Part shown: piece by piece, positions 1 through 10,360 of the stretch | Position numbering within the stretch: position 1 is the first letter of the stretch | Layout: every line of letters begins with the position of its first letter | From: Bursaphelenchus xylophilus | Lineage: Eukaryota; Nematoda; Chromadorea; Rhabditida; Aphelenchoididae | Length of the DNA: 64,000 nucleotides | Direction: 5' to 3' | NCBI GenBank assembly: GCA_904066235.2 | Contig: CAJFCV020000001.1 | Span: 13,573,291-13,637,290, forward strand | Program-made: the position numbers and the translations under genes | The notes under the pieces: generated by a model | The model's database searches: none | Seen by the model: the letters and a program-made list of their open reading frames with translations, nothing else | Told to the model about the DNA's origin: nothing

Positions 1-2973
1 CTGATCAGTTCGTAGTTGTCGTTGGGTCGATGGTGCTCGGTCAACTTGGGGTTTAGCCGCGCCTCCAAGTCAAGCTGGCAGCCGCTGAAATGAATGTCGG
101 ATCTAATACAGTGAGGGACCTGATCCAATGGCAAAAAACGTCTCCAAACCCTTCCCTTCTCTAAGCTAAAAAACTCCGCTTTGAAAAGCGCGCCCTTTCC
201 TTCAAGGCGGGCTCTTGAAATCGAGGTTTTTTAGCCTAGAGAAGGGAAGGGATTGGAGACGTTTAGGTCCCTTCCGGGATGCAAAATGAGACGTTTTTTG
301 CCACTGGATCCGGTCCCTTACTGTAGAAAGGTAGACAAAAGAAAACCTTACAGTCCGGGGAAGAGCTCGTCGATTATAAAGGTCCAAGCGCCCAGCACAT
401 CCAGCAATTCATTGAGGTCAAGACCACTTTTCGAAGGCATTTTACGGCATGGCCTTGGCCAGTGGTCTATTCTAAAGTTCAAGTAGATTCATCCATTATT
501 ACAACGGATATATCAAAAGAGGACGTACTCCAAGTGCGACTCTCAGATTTTCTTTACACTTTGCACACGCTTCGACGATAGGCCACATATCAACTCCTGG
601 AACCCTTAGCTCGCGTTTTACAATAGAACCCGAGATATGAAACGATATTTTCGGCAGAGAGAGTACGCAAAACGCGGAGAGCGGTCATAGAGTAACAAAA
701 TTTTCAGCCATATCTTTGCCAGTTTTGCGCATGTATCAAAAAAATCGTAAAATTTTTCTGATTCGGAATATGTAAAAGTTAGCTGCCTCATTTTGGTTTG
801 CCAGGGTGAAAAAATCCTCAGAACATTTCTCGCAACACCACACAAATTCCCTTTTTTTATATTGGAACTATTATACTAATTAAGGTGTAGTATTATTAAT
901 CAAATTTGATATTGTAAGGCTTGTCCAGATGCCAGGATTTACTATAGCTCAAAGCAAAGCGTTTCATTTGGTAAAACCGTGGTGATAAAAAAAAAAAATC
1001 ATTTGCGTGGTGTTGCGAGAAAAGTTCTGAGGATTTTTTTACCCTTACAAACCAAAATTTGGCAGCTAATCTTTACATATTCTAAATCAGAAAAGTTCAG
1101 TAAATTTTTTGATATTTAAGTGCCACGTTTCGTCAAAATCTGAGCGTCGCACATGGAGCATCAGTCTGTCGGGAAAATAATGAGCACAATGTCGCATCGA
1201 AAATCTGCCGTCGAGAAAATGAATTGCGTCGCGGCAAAATCCAATTGCTTTTCACTTCAGCGGCGCGGTCGGCGTAGCGACATTCTGCTCACCATTTTCT
1301 CGACAGACTGATACGTGTCCTGCAATTCGAACCCTACCCTTTGCAGAACGCGAGTTGGCTCGGCATTCGGTCGCTATAGCTGACACGTTCCAGGTACGAG
1401 TTTTCCGATCCGTCCTCACCAATATCACGTTTTGAACGATTAGCTAACTTCTCCTGTTCATATTGAACCACAATCTTCATGTATCGCAGCCAAACATTGC
1501 TGGCGGCAATAACCGCCGTATCGGTCGTGTTCCTCACACATCTGTCAATGCCTTGGTTGAGGAAGCGGGCAAAACCGGCGGAACTGGCGCCATGACGGGA
1601 GTTGATGAGGTCCACGAAGCTACCGCCGAGTTGCGAGAACACGCAGTGGGTGAGGTTGGCGATCGGCGCTCGGTGCTTGTCGCTGCTGAAAAGAGGAAAC
1701 TTAGCCAAGCATCACAAAACATATATATCCGATATTTAGCGGGCAATTTCTGGGGGATGTTTCACGTACAAAAAGGGCACTAACTCGAGTTAACGGCATC
1801 ACAGAAAAAGCGGAGAGAGCAGAGAAAAAGAGGGGCGGTAACTCGAGTGACCTGACTTTTTATCGACTTTGGCCGCACATTTTGGGCCATAACTTTTGGT
1901 ACAGTCGACCAATTTGCGCCCTTCCAAAAAAATATTAATGCTGGTGGTACACAGAATACATGGATATAAATTTGTAAATTTTTCTTCTAAATTATGCAAA
2001 TTATATGCAAATTTTTTTCTTGGTATCTTAAAGCTCGTCTTTTATTAAAATCTTTATATGGACACGTTTGTTACGCTCTCAGCATCAAAGGGTCTTTTGA
2101 AGGGTGTAAATTGGTACACTGTATCAGGAGTAATGACCGGCGCAACAGTGGGCGAGAATTTTTTGGTCATAACTTTTGTCACAGTAAACCAATTTGCAAA
2201 TTTTTAAGAAAGTTTTAAAGCTGGGACCACGCTGCGTATGATGGTATCACAATTTTTTCCGGATCTTGCATCTTAAATACCAAGGGAAAAATTTGCATAT
2301 GTTTTGCATAATTTAAAAGGAAAATTTAGAAATTTATATGTGTATATTCTGTGTACCGCCAGCATTAATATTTTTTTGGAAGGGCGTAAATTGGTCCACT
2401 GTATCAAAAGTTATGGCCTAAAATGTCCGGCCAAGTCCATAAAAAGTCGCCCGATTCGCCAATCAAAAAGAAGAGGGATCACTCAAGTTACCACTCCTCT
2501 TTTTCTCTGCTCTCTCCTCTTTTTGCGTGATGCCGCTAACTCAAGTTAGGGCCCTTTTGTACGTGAAACATCCCCCTGGTGCTTATAATCTAACAGGCCG
2601 CCGAGGAGTACGCAAAAGGCGGAGTGTGGCCAGCGATAAAATCGCCTTTTGGCCAAATTTTTGCCGTTTATTTTTTGTGGAGACAATACTCTCTACAGTA
2701 GGAAAAGGTGCGATAATTTGTAATAGGGCGTTCAAAATTTTGAGAACGTTCTTTGCCGAAAACCAGAAAGTTATACTTTGAATTTGAACCGCAGTAAACT
2801 CACATGGACTTGAACCAGAAATCTGAGAAAACTTTGACACCGTCACCGTCGAGGACCCGGTCACGAACAAGGACTTCTGGGATGTACTGGGGAGGAAGTC
2901 GAAGGGGCTTATTTGGGCCAGCCGCCAAGGTTCCGGCTGCTAGGGTGAAGGCTATCAAGGCTGTTAGAAACAT
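1..2973 (-). CDS. Paralog A: secreted six-cysteine protein, 4 exons, 3' end outside window
   Basis: Exons (minus strand): 2973-2804, 1685-1338, 471-352 and 84-<1. I built the model from splice sites. Exon 1 ends at a GTGAGT donor, exon 2 starts after CTCTTTTCAG, exon 2 ends at GTAGGG, exon 3 starts after ACTTTAG and ends at GTAAGG, and exon 4 starts after CATTTCAG. Codon phase agrees across all three introns. The start (MFLTALIAFTL...) begins a classic signal peptide. Exon 2 carries an NLT sequon, an NTT sequon and an RSKRD motif that could be a proprotein cleavage site. Introns hold MITEs: 823 bp in intron 1, a shared palindrome plus a degenerate 425-bp-type element in intron 2, and a 219-bp MITE in intron 3. 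The family is not recognised by me. Paralog B supports every exon, with substitutions but an unbroken frame. The C-terminus lies left of position 1. Confidence 0.75.
107..325. mobile_element. GGACC-type palindromic MITE, in intron 3 of paralog A
   Basis: Inverted repeat from ACAGTGAGGGACCTGATCC to its near-complement GGATCCGGTCCCTTACTGT, preceded by TA. Arms include GGCAAAAAACGTC and a TTTAGC...GAGAAGGGAAGGG block. It is absent from the matching intron of paralog B (4664-4713), so it inserted after the gene duplication. Five other copies lie at 29869, 50801, 56601, 60937 and 61719. Confidence 0.8.
524..735. repeat. Degenerate GGGGAAGTACTCC-family MITE fragment in intron 2 of paralog A
   Basis: Starts near ACGTACTCCAAGTGCGACTC and continues through the family's typical blocks (TCAACTCCTGG, GAGAGCGGTCA, GCCATATCTTTGCCAG). 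A corresponding fragment sits in intron 2 of paralog B (about 4920-5079), so it may predate the duplication. Confidence 0.55.
1161..1311. mobile_element. PAL-1 palindrome, GAGCAC type, in intron 2 of paralog A
   Basis: Ends TCAGTCTGTCGGGAAAATAA and CGACAGACTGA are inverted repeats. The interior is the GAGCACAATGTCGCATCG... type. The same element at the same intron position is in paralog B (5080-5210), so it predates the gene duplication. Confidence 0.8.
1753..2575. mobile_element. 823-bp long-TIR element in intron 1 of paralog A
   Basis: Both ends read GGGGATGTTTCACGTAC as inverted repeats, and similarity between the arms extends about 290 bp inward (GGCATCAC, ATTAATRYTGG and AGGGCGYAAATTGGT blocks). 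It is flanked by CTG on both sides (1750-1752, 2576-2578). The paralogous intron shows the empty site as a single CTG (TTTCTGGTGC at about 5634-5643). No transposase frame is seen. Superfamily is uncertain; a 3-bp target duplication would suit PIF/Harbinger-like elements. Confidence 0.8.
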
Positions 2974-3005
2974 CTTGAATGTTCTGAGATTCCACTGATT
3001 CGCAT

Positions 3006-3015
3006 CTTTTATATA
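3006..3015 (-). promoter_or_regulatory. TATA box of paralog A
   Basis: Minus strand reads TATATAAAAG about 33 bp upstream of the ATG at 2973. The same motif at the same spacing is in paralog B. The leader must be very short, or the start is created by trans-splicing (a CTCAG lies just before the ATG). Confidence 0.6.
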
Positions 3016-3371
3016 GTCATTTTTAATTGATTTTATGTTGTTTTATTCATAGAACAATGTGAATCAAACGGTGATAGTCATCAGGAATCAACACAAGATG
3101 TTCTGGAAAGGCCAGAATTAATCAAAATATGCTCATGTGTAAATTCCTCACCTCAGTGTCATTCACCTTTTTGCAAAATTTCGCAAGCCTGTTTTTAACA
3201 GACCACATATCACTCGATGAAATTCTAGCTTGCAAAATTAAAGAAAAACCTGAGCGTCGCATTTAGCATTTAGTTCTTTATAAAACTGCGTAAAGACTCA
3301 TTTCTAATGGCCATTTTTATAAAGCAGTGACTTTTCTTTGGCCACATTTTCTTGTTTCTTATCCGAAAATT

Positions 3372-3501
3372 TCAATCTGTCGGGAAAATAATGTGGATTT
3401 GTTGCAGTAAAATGTCTGGCCTCCTCGTATTCGCGCACGTAAAATCTCCAGTCGCAGCTGACGAAGCGATGATAGGTGCTCATTATTTTCCCGACAGATT
3501 G
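3372..3501. mobile_element. PAL-1 palindrome, hybrid type
   Basis: Left end is the GTGGATT type (TCAATCTGTCGGGAAAATAATG then TGGATTTG) while the right end is the GTGCTCATTATTTTCCCGAC type, so the copy combines the two interior classes. The equivalent copy upstream of paralog B (6511-9785) was later split by the 3.1-kb foldback element. It marks the outer limit of the duplicated block. Confidence 0.75.
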
Positions 3502-3504
3502 GTT

Positions 3505-3820
3505 TTAGAAATTTTCATAAAGTGCATGGACATTTTTTTCGGCTCGTACAGTGTACAAGAAAACCCTATTCTGCACCGTGCATTTTGCCCTTTTTTTGGG
3601 TTTCGCACTGTGCATAAAAATATTGCTGCGACATAATCAAGTTTCAGCCACGTCGCTGCGCCAGCAATTTGCACAGTGCAAACGGGTTTTTTTTTGAGGT
3701 TTGCACTGTGCATCAAAAAAAAAAAAAAAAATTCACTGTGCGTTGGCGACAAGCGTGGGAAAAAGTTCAAAATGCACAGTGCGAAAGAGGGCAAATGTCT
3801 ATGCACTTTATGAAATGCAC
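3505..3820. mobile_element. GCACNGTGC-motif MITE
   Basis: Outer inverted repeats TTTTCATAAAGTGCATGGACA and TGTCTATGCACTTTATGAAA. The interior is built from GCACTGTGC, GCACAGTGC and GCACCGTGC motifs separated by A/T runs, with the common blocks GACATAATCAAGTTTCAGC and TTGGCGACAAGCGTGGGAAA. The short translated frames here are by-products of the motif. Confidence 0.7.
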
Positions 3821-4470
3821 AAATAAAAGATTTACAGTGGCGGTCAAAAAAAAACGGCCCCCCAAGATGATGCGCTCTAGCGCAGAAGAGAGTGCTCGTA
3901 GGAAGATAAATATGGTATCATTGTAAAGCTTATGCAATACTAAGACGTGTGACTATAAACTTGTGGTACTGTAGTGCTGGCCTAGCACGTACTGGGGCAA
4001 TATGTTATTTTGGCCTGGTCAAAAAAAATGGCCACCCATAATTATTACGCTTCAAACGCGGTTTATGTTATAAATTGCCGCCATATGCGACTGCACTAGG
4101 ATAACTACATCAATACACATCAGGTCCAGTATTTTTTACTTTGTACATATGCCCTCAGGCATCAGTCAAGGTTGATGACCTTGTTCATGGTTAAGGCCCG
4201 GCCAAAATTTTTTTTTGGATTTGTGTCGTTGTTTTGATAATCCTGAGCAATACTATAGACGGTATTTATCGTATTCATGTGTAAAACTGTCCACTTCTGC
4301 CAAAATTGCGCCCCTTCTGATAAGAAAAATAAAAAAAAGAAGATTTTTTGGCTGAAACTTAATCCGATCGTTAAATTAATTTTAAATCAATTGAAGTTAC
4401 GTTCAATAATAAATAAAAAAAATGTAGGGGTTTTGCCAATATTCGACAGTTTTGGCAAATTTTTATCTGT
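3821..4470. other. Intergenic DNA between the paralogs, possible Tc1/mariner-like remnants
   Basis: No coding exon recognised. CAGTGGCGGTCAAAAAAAAA at about 3834 and GGCCTGGTCAAAAAAAATGG at about 4011 resemble Tc1/mariner terminal repeats, but no pair of intact ends is visible. A GATAAA poly(A)-like hexamer on the minus strand (about 4461-4466) lies just past the stop of paralog B. Confidence 0.3.
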
Positions 4471-4473
4471 GAA

Positions 4474-6094
4474 TTAAAGTACAATATCAGATTTTGATTT
4501 TCTCTGATGACGTCGGCTCAGTTTTTTGAAGGCTTTGAGGAGGTCGCCGGCCAACTTGAGGTCTTTGTCGTCGCAACCGCTGATCAGTTCGTAGTTGTCG
4601 TTGGGTCGATGGTGCTCGGTCAACTTGGGGTTTAGCCGCTCCTTCAGGTCAAACCGGCAGCCGCTGAAATGAACGTCGGATATAATAGAAAGCGAAACAA
4701 AAGAAAACCTTACACTCCGGGGAAGAGCTCGTCGAATATAAATAATCCAGCGCCCAGCACATCCATGAATTCCTTGCCGTGGAGACCACTGCTCAAAGTC
4801 AAGTTACGGCACGGCCTTGGCCAGTGAAACATTCTAAAGCTCGAATATACGATGCAGTATAGTACGCAGCGGTTCTTGGAACTCTGAGATTGCGTTTTGC
4901 AGTTCAAGCCGAGGCATTAAACGATCTTTTCGGCCGAGAAATATTTTTCCCAATTTTCGATCTATTTAAAAATTTCGGTTGTTTCTGCAAAGCGCGAGCT
5001 CGGATTCTCGCATATATTTTAGAAAAATATATATTCTAAATTTGTTGCCGGGTTTTATCAAGATCTGAGTGTCGCACTTCTGTCGGGAAAATAATGAGCA
5101 CGCATCGAAAATCTGCCGTCGAGAAAATGAATTGTGTCGCGGCAAAATCCAATCGCTTTTGACTTCAGCGGCGCAGCCGCATTCTGCTCACTATTTTCCC
5201 GACAGACTGATACGTGTCCTGCAATTCGAACCCTACCCTTGGCAGAACGCGAATTTGTTCAGCATTCGGTCACCATAGCTGGCACGTTCCAGGTAAAGCC
5301 CGTCATCACCAATATCACGTTTTGAACGATCAGCTAACTTCTCCTGTTCATATAGAATCATAAGCTTCGTGAATCGCAGCCAAACATTGCTGGCGGCAAT
5401 AATCGCCGTATCCGTCGTGTTCCTCACACATCTGTCAATGCCTTGGTTGAGGAAGCGGGCAAAACCGGCGGAACTGGCGCCATGACGGGCGTTAATGAGG
5501 TCCACGAAGCTACCGCCGAGTTGCGAGAACACGCAGGAGGTGAGGTTGGCGATCGGCGCTCGGTGGTTGCCGCTGCTGAAAAGAGGAAACTAAGCCAAGC
5601 ATCACAAAACATATCCTGTATTTAGCGGGAAATTTCTGGTGCTTATAAGCTAACAGGCCGCCGAGAGAATACGCAAAAGGCGGAGTGTGGCCAACGATAA
5701 AATCACCTTTTGGCCAAATCTTTGCCGTTTATTTTTTGTTGAAACACTATTCTCTACAGTAAAAATAGGTGTGATAATTTGAAATACGTTTTTCAGAAAT
5801 ATAAAGGATGGTCTTTAGCTCGCGCTTTGCAGACACAACAGAGATTTTGTTTGCAAAACTTTGAGAACCGTCCTTGCCGAAAAACAAAAAGTTATACCTT
5901 GAATTTGAATTATAATAAACTCACATGGACCTGAACCAGAAATCTGACACCTCCTTGACACCGTCACCGTCGAGGACCCGGTCACGAACAAAGACTTCTG
6001 GAATGTACTGGGGAGGAAGTCGAAGGGGCTTATTTGGGCCAGCCGCTAAGGTTCCAGCTGCTGCTGTGAGGGCTATCAAGGCTGTTAGAAGCAT
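4474..6094 (-). CDS. Paralog B: secreted six-cysteine protein, 4 exons, complete
   Basis: Exons (minus): 6094-5925, 5575-5237, 4833-4714 and 4663-4474, giving 272 aa plus TAA. Donors are GTGAGT, GTAGGG and GTAAGG; acceptors are CTTTTCAG, AGCTTTAG and CATTTCAG. All three junctions keep frame (phases 2, 2, 2). Signal peptide about residues 1-19 (MLLTALIALTAAAG...). Mature part: six cysteines near 71, 106, 168, 178, 212 and 240; N-glycosylation sequons near 67, 109 and 180; an RSKRD motif at about 140, a possible furin-type site; and a Lys/Arg-rich C-terminal tail (KAFKKLSRRHQRK). No membrane segment follows the signal, so it is probably secreted. Six cysteines could form three disulfides (inference). 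I do not recognise the family. It is a tandem duplicate of the gene at 1-2973, in the same orientation. Confidence 0.82.
4920..5079. repeat. Degenerate GGGGAAGTACTCC-family fragment in intron 2 of paralog B
   Basis: Contains the family blocks TTTCTGCAAAGCGCGAGCTCGG, TTCTCGCATATATTTTAGAAA and CTGAGTGTCGCACTT, and is directly followed by the PAL-1 copy. Confidence 0.55.
5080..5210. mobile_element. PAL-1 palindrome, GAGCAC type, in intron 2 of paralog B
   Basis: Orthologous to the copy at 1161-1311, with identical right flank GATACGTGTCCTGCAATTCG. The left terminus has lost its first bases. Confidence 0.8.
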
Positions 6095-6126
6095 CTTGGA
6101 TGTTCTGAGATTCCACTGATTCGCAT

Positions 6127-6137
6127 CTTTTTATATA
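6127..6137 (-). promoter_or_regulatory. TATA box of paralog B
   Basis: Minus strand TATATAAAAAG, about 33 bp before the ATG at 6094. It is conserved with paralog A, and the upstream similarity continues for about 380 bp. Confidence 0.6.
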
Positions 6138-6510
6138 GTCATTTTTAATTGATTTTATGTTGTTTTATTCATAGAACAATGTGAATCAAACGTTGAGTAA
6201 GGCATAGTCATCAGAAACCAAATCAAAAAATTCTGGAAAGGCTAGAATTATGTGATCAAAATAGGCTCATCTGTTTTCTGATTAATTCCTCTTTTCAATG
6301 TCATTCATGTTTTTGCAAAATTTCGCAAGCCTGTTTTTATCAAACCAAATATCAATTGCGCAAATCCTTGCTCGAAAAGCTGAAAGAAAATTTGAGTGTC
6401 GCATTTAGTACCTTCTTTATAAAACTGCGTAAAAACTCATTTCTAATGGCCATTTTTATGAAACGATGACTTTTCTTTAACCATATTCTCTTGTCTCTCA
6501 TCCAAAAAGC

Positions 6511-9500
6511 TTAATCTGTGTCGGGAAAATAACGTGGATATGTTGTATCAGAGTTTCTGGCCTTGTTGTAGTCACCAAATCTCGAGTGTTACCCACTTCG
6601 CGAGTGGGACACTTCGCGTGAGACGCTTATCCCACTTCGCGTGCACGCGAAATGGGTTTCACGCGAAGTGGGTAGTCACCGAGGTTCATAGTACCCACTT
6701 CGCGTGACTTTCCAAAAATTGCCGGGGCCCACTTCGCGTGTAATTTTTTTGTTCGGTGCCCACTTCGCGTGAGATTTGGATTTTCATTGGAATTCACGCG
6801 AAGTGTCTCCGGCAAATTTTAATCAACAGGACACTTCGCGTGTACCGTATTTCGTTGATTTGCCTGATTTTGGCATTCTGTTTTTGCAGGAATTGTCGCC
6901 TTTAGAGTGGTAGGAAAGACTTTTCACGGTCAGTCCTGAGGTTTTTATGAAAAACTGAACCATAATGATGTATAAAACATAAAAATCGGCATAGTTTGGC
7001 ATGTTTTATACATTTTTTACACTAAAATAATATAAAATGATTTTTTAGTTTTAAATCTAGAACATGCAGCGAGACTAATTCGACTTCCTGATGTCTGTCA
7101 TGCTCCAAGCTTCGCTTAGAACCTATAAAACCTGCCGTTTCACCTCCTCCATACACCGGGTTTTGCAGAATAACATCAAGTCATCATGAATAATATAGTT
7201 TTACTCCTGGAATTATTTTTGTTGTATACTGCCGTGTTTGAAGGATGGATTTCTTCCTAAAATGGTCTGTCTGACATGTTAAAAGTCTTTACAGGCCCCT
7301 TACACGTAAATTGAAGATTTTGATTCTTGAAAAAACAAAAAATCATCAAAAATCAAAGAAATATACAAAAGTCCTTATTTTCACACTTAATTCTTCAACT
7401 TCTATGTATTATCTGAATTGCTAGAACATTTACAACGTTTTTTTACCATTTTTGCCCCCGACTTAGCTTTGGGCGGAACAACATCGTCATGGATAACATC
7501 GGGAGCATATACTAAAATCGCTTCGAAATCAGTTTAGATGTATCGCAAACACTATAAATAATATATATTCTGATTCCTCAGATTATGCTGGACATTTTGG
7601 AGTCAAAATTGGATTTACCATTTTTTTACCGTATAACACTTACTACGGTAAAATTTTGTACAATAATCGGATAGGTCTGAAATTTTGCGTGGAGATGTCT
7701 ATCTATATGCTAGACAAGTCTGCCAAATTTCATCCAGATCCACCCAGTAGTTTCTGAGTTATAAACAATTTTATTATTCAAAAAGAGGTTTTTTCAACCT
7801 TCAAAATCGTGTTTTCAACCTTATAGTAACTACTGGGCACATTTTCTAAACCTTATCTCAGCTCAACTTTGATCAATTTTCGATTTTTAAAAAGGAATTG
7901 AAGTAACTCGGACACTGCGAACCACGTGGCAATACTTATTTTTTGTTCCGGCAGCTCTAAAGTATCGAAAAACACAATGCCAAAAATAGCCAAAATTGCG
8001 CGAAATTTGAATTTACATTGCTTTTTTTGCAATTTTAAAACATTTCCAGCTTTTCTAACCCTTCAAGCGCCAACACCAAAAAATTTATATTTTTCCTGCC
8101 ATTCTGAAGCACTTTTAATCAATTTCAATTTAGGTGTCATTTCAAGACTGGACAAGTGGAATATACCGCTAAGTTGGTACGGGAAAAATATGCAAATCAT
8201 TTGAACTGACCTCTTAAATGTTTGTTTAGTTGCTGGCAGCGTCCAACAGTCGTAGTTGTTGAAACCATTCAAATTTCGCGCAATTTTGGCTATTTTTGGC
8301 ATTGTGTTTTTCGATACTTTAGAGCTGCCGGAACAAAAAATAAGTATTGCCACGTGGTTCGCAGTGTCCGAGTTACTTCAATTCCTTTTTAAAAATCGAA
8401 AATTGATCAAAGTTGAGCTGAGATAAGGTTTAGAAAATGTGCCCAGTAGTTACTATAAGGTTGAAAACACGATTTTGAAGGTTGAAAAAACCTCTTTTTG
8501 AATAATAAAATTGTTTATAACTCAGAAACTACTGGGTGGATCTGGATGAAATTTGGCAGACTTGTCTAGCATATAGATAGACATCTCCACGCAAAATTTC
8601 AGACCTATCCGATTATTGTACAAAATTTTACCGTAGTAAGTGTTATACGGTAAAAAAATGGTAAATCCAATTTTGACTCCAAAATGTCCAGCATAATCTG
8701 AGGAATCAGAATATATATTATTTATAGTGTTTGCGATACATCTAAACTGATTTCGAAGCGATTTTAGTATATGCTCCCGATGTTATCCATGACGATGTTG
8801 TTCCGCCCAAAGCTAAGTCGGGGGCAAAAATGGTAAAAAAACGTTGTAAATGTTCTAGCAATTCAGATAATACATAGAAGTTGAAGAATTAAGTGTGAAA
8901 ATAAGGACTTTTGTATATTTCTTTGATTTTTGATGATTTTTTGTTTTTTCAAGAATCAAAATCTTCAATTTACGTGTAAGGGGCCTGTAAAGACTTTTAA
9001 CATGTCAGACAGACCATTTTAGGAAGAAATCCATCCTTCAAACACGGCAGTATACAACAAAAATAATTCCAGGAGTAAAACTATATTATTCATGATGACT
9101 TGATGTTATTCTGCAAAACCCGGTGTATGGAGGAGGTGAAACGGCAGGTTTTATAGGTTCTAAGCGAAGCTTGGAGCATGACAGACATCAGGAAGTCGAA
9201 TTAGTCTCGCTGCATGTTCTAGATTTAAAACTAAAAAATCATTTTATATTATTTTAGTGTAAAAAATGTATAAAACATGCCAAACTATGCCGATTTTTAT
9301 GTTTTATACATCATTATGGTTCAGTTTTTCATAAAAACCTCAGGACTGACCGTGAAAAGTCTTTCCTACCACTCTAAAGGCGACAATTCCTGCAAAAACA
9401 GAATGCCAAAATCAGGCAAATCAACGAAATACGGTACACGCGAAGTGTCCTGTTGATTAAAATTTGCCGGAGACACTTCGCGTGAATTCCAATGAAAATC

Positions 9501-9785
9501 CAAATCTCACGCGAAGTGGGCACCGAACAAAAAAAATTACACGCGAAGTGGGCCCCGGCAATTTTTGGAAAGTCACGCGAAGTGGGTACTATGAACCTCG
9601 GTGACTACCCACTTCGCGTGAAACCCATTTCGCGTGCACGCGAAGTGGGATAAGCGTCTCACGCGAAGTGTCCCACACGCGAAGTGGGCTTCCCCCCCAA
9701 ATCTCCAGTCGCGGCTAGCCGTCGCAAAGCGATGATTGGCTATTGAAAGGCGCGACAAATCCACATTATTTTCCCGACAGACTGA
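6511..9785. mobile_element. PAL-1 copy split by the 3.1-kb foldback element
   Basis: Left half 6511-6583 (ATCTGTGTCGGGAAAATAACG...) and right half 9697-9785 (...CCACATTATTTTCCCGACAG) together give a normal PAL-1 of about 160 bp once 6584-9696 is removed. Confidence 0.75.
6584..9696. mobile_element. 3.1-kb foldback element with 1.4-kb near-perfect arms
   Basis: The left arm (about 6592-8012) is the reverse complement of 8267-9688. Comparing sections by eye I found one mismatch (near 6603/9677) and one length change in a T run (7 against 8), with a loop of about 254 bp. Each end carries an array of about nine CACTTCGCGTG / CACGCGAAGTG motifs in mixed orientation. CCAAATCTC occurs on both sides (6575-6583 and 9697-9705), as expected for a 9-bp target duplication. 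Long inverted arms, subterminal motif arrays and a 9-bp duplication fit a Mutator-like foldback element (inference). No protein is seen; the only longer frames are mirror images of each other at the loop boundary. Confidence 0.85.
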
Positions 9786-10200
9786 CAATGAATACCTTAG
9801 GACTCTCGGAAAGTAAAAGCAAAAATTTGTCAATAATTTACATTTACATGTAGGGTATGACTACAAGAAAATTTGAAGAAAACAATGAAAACATGCCGCT
9901 ACATCTTCATCACCGTAGTTGTTAAATTTCAATTGAAAACGCTGTACAATTCCACTCCATTTGCGAAACAAATTGTTTTTCAATTTGGAAAAAGTTTGGA
10001 AAATACAATAAGCAGCTCGGACTTCGAAGCCGAGCATCAAACTCGGGGATTTCCTTTCATTCGGATAGCATGATGTTGTTTGGAGATGTTGTTTTCGGGT
10101 TTTGATGTTTCTTTTATAATATTTTCCTTGTGGGTTACTGTAGGATAGGTTTTGTTTCTCACAAGGGGTTTCTTGCCGAGATGGCATTGTGGACTAGATA
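9786..10200. other. No gene recognised
   Basis: AT-rich sequence without splice-linked frames. The frames at 9861-10187 (minus) and 9873-10073 (plus) overlap on opposite strands and neither shows features of a real protein. Confidence 0.4.
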
Positions 10201-10360
10201 TCAGTTTGTCGGAAAAATAATGTGGATTAGTTGCAGCAAAGTATCTCGCCTCTTCGCAGCCGCGCACCAAATCTCCAGCCGCGGTTAACAGTCGCAAAGT
10301 GAGTAATGGGCGGCTGACTCCCACTCGCAACCAATCCACATTATTTTCCCGACAGACTGA
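10201..10360. mobile_element. PAL-1 palindrome, GTGGATT type
   Basis: TCAGTTTGTCGGAAAAATAATG at the left is matched by CATTATTTTCCCGACAGACTGA at the right. The interior has GCGCACCAAATCTCCAGCCGC, the same site at which the foldback element entered the copy at 6511-9785. Confidence 0.8.

Noticed and set aside
1463..1783. Plus-strand 106-codon frame
   Set aside because: Antisense shadow of exon 2 of paralog A; it also runs into the 823-bp element.
2804..2998. Plus-strand frame MDLNQKSEKTLTPSP, repeated at 5925-6119
   Set aside because: It is the exact antisense of exon 1 of the two paralogs, whose minus-strand reading gives signal peptides, GTGAGT donors and matching phases.
7926..8353. Two frames starting MAILIFCSGSSKV on opposite strands
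   Set aside because: Mirror images produced by the palindrome arms; each ends in the non-palindromic loop and starts without ATG.
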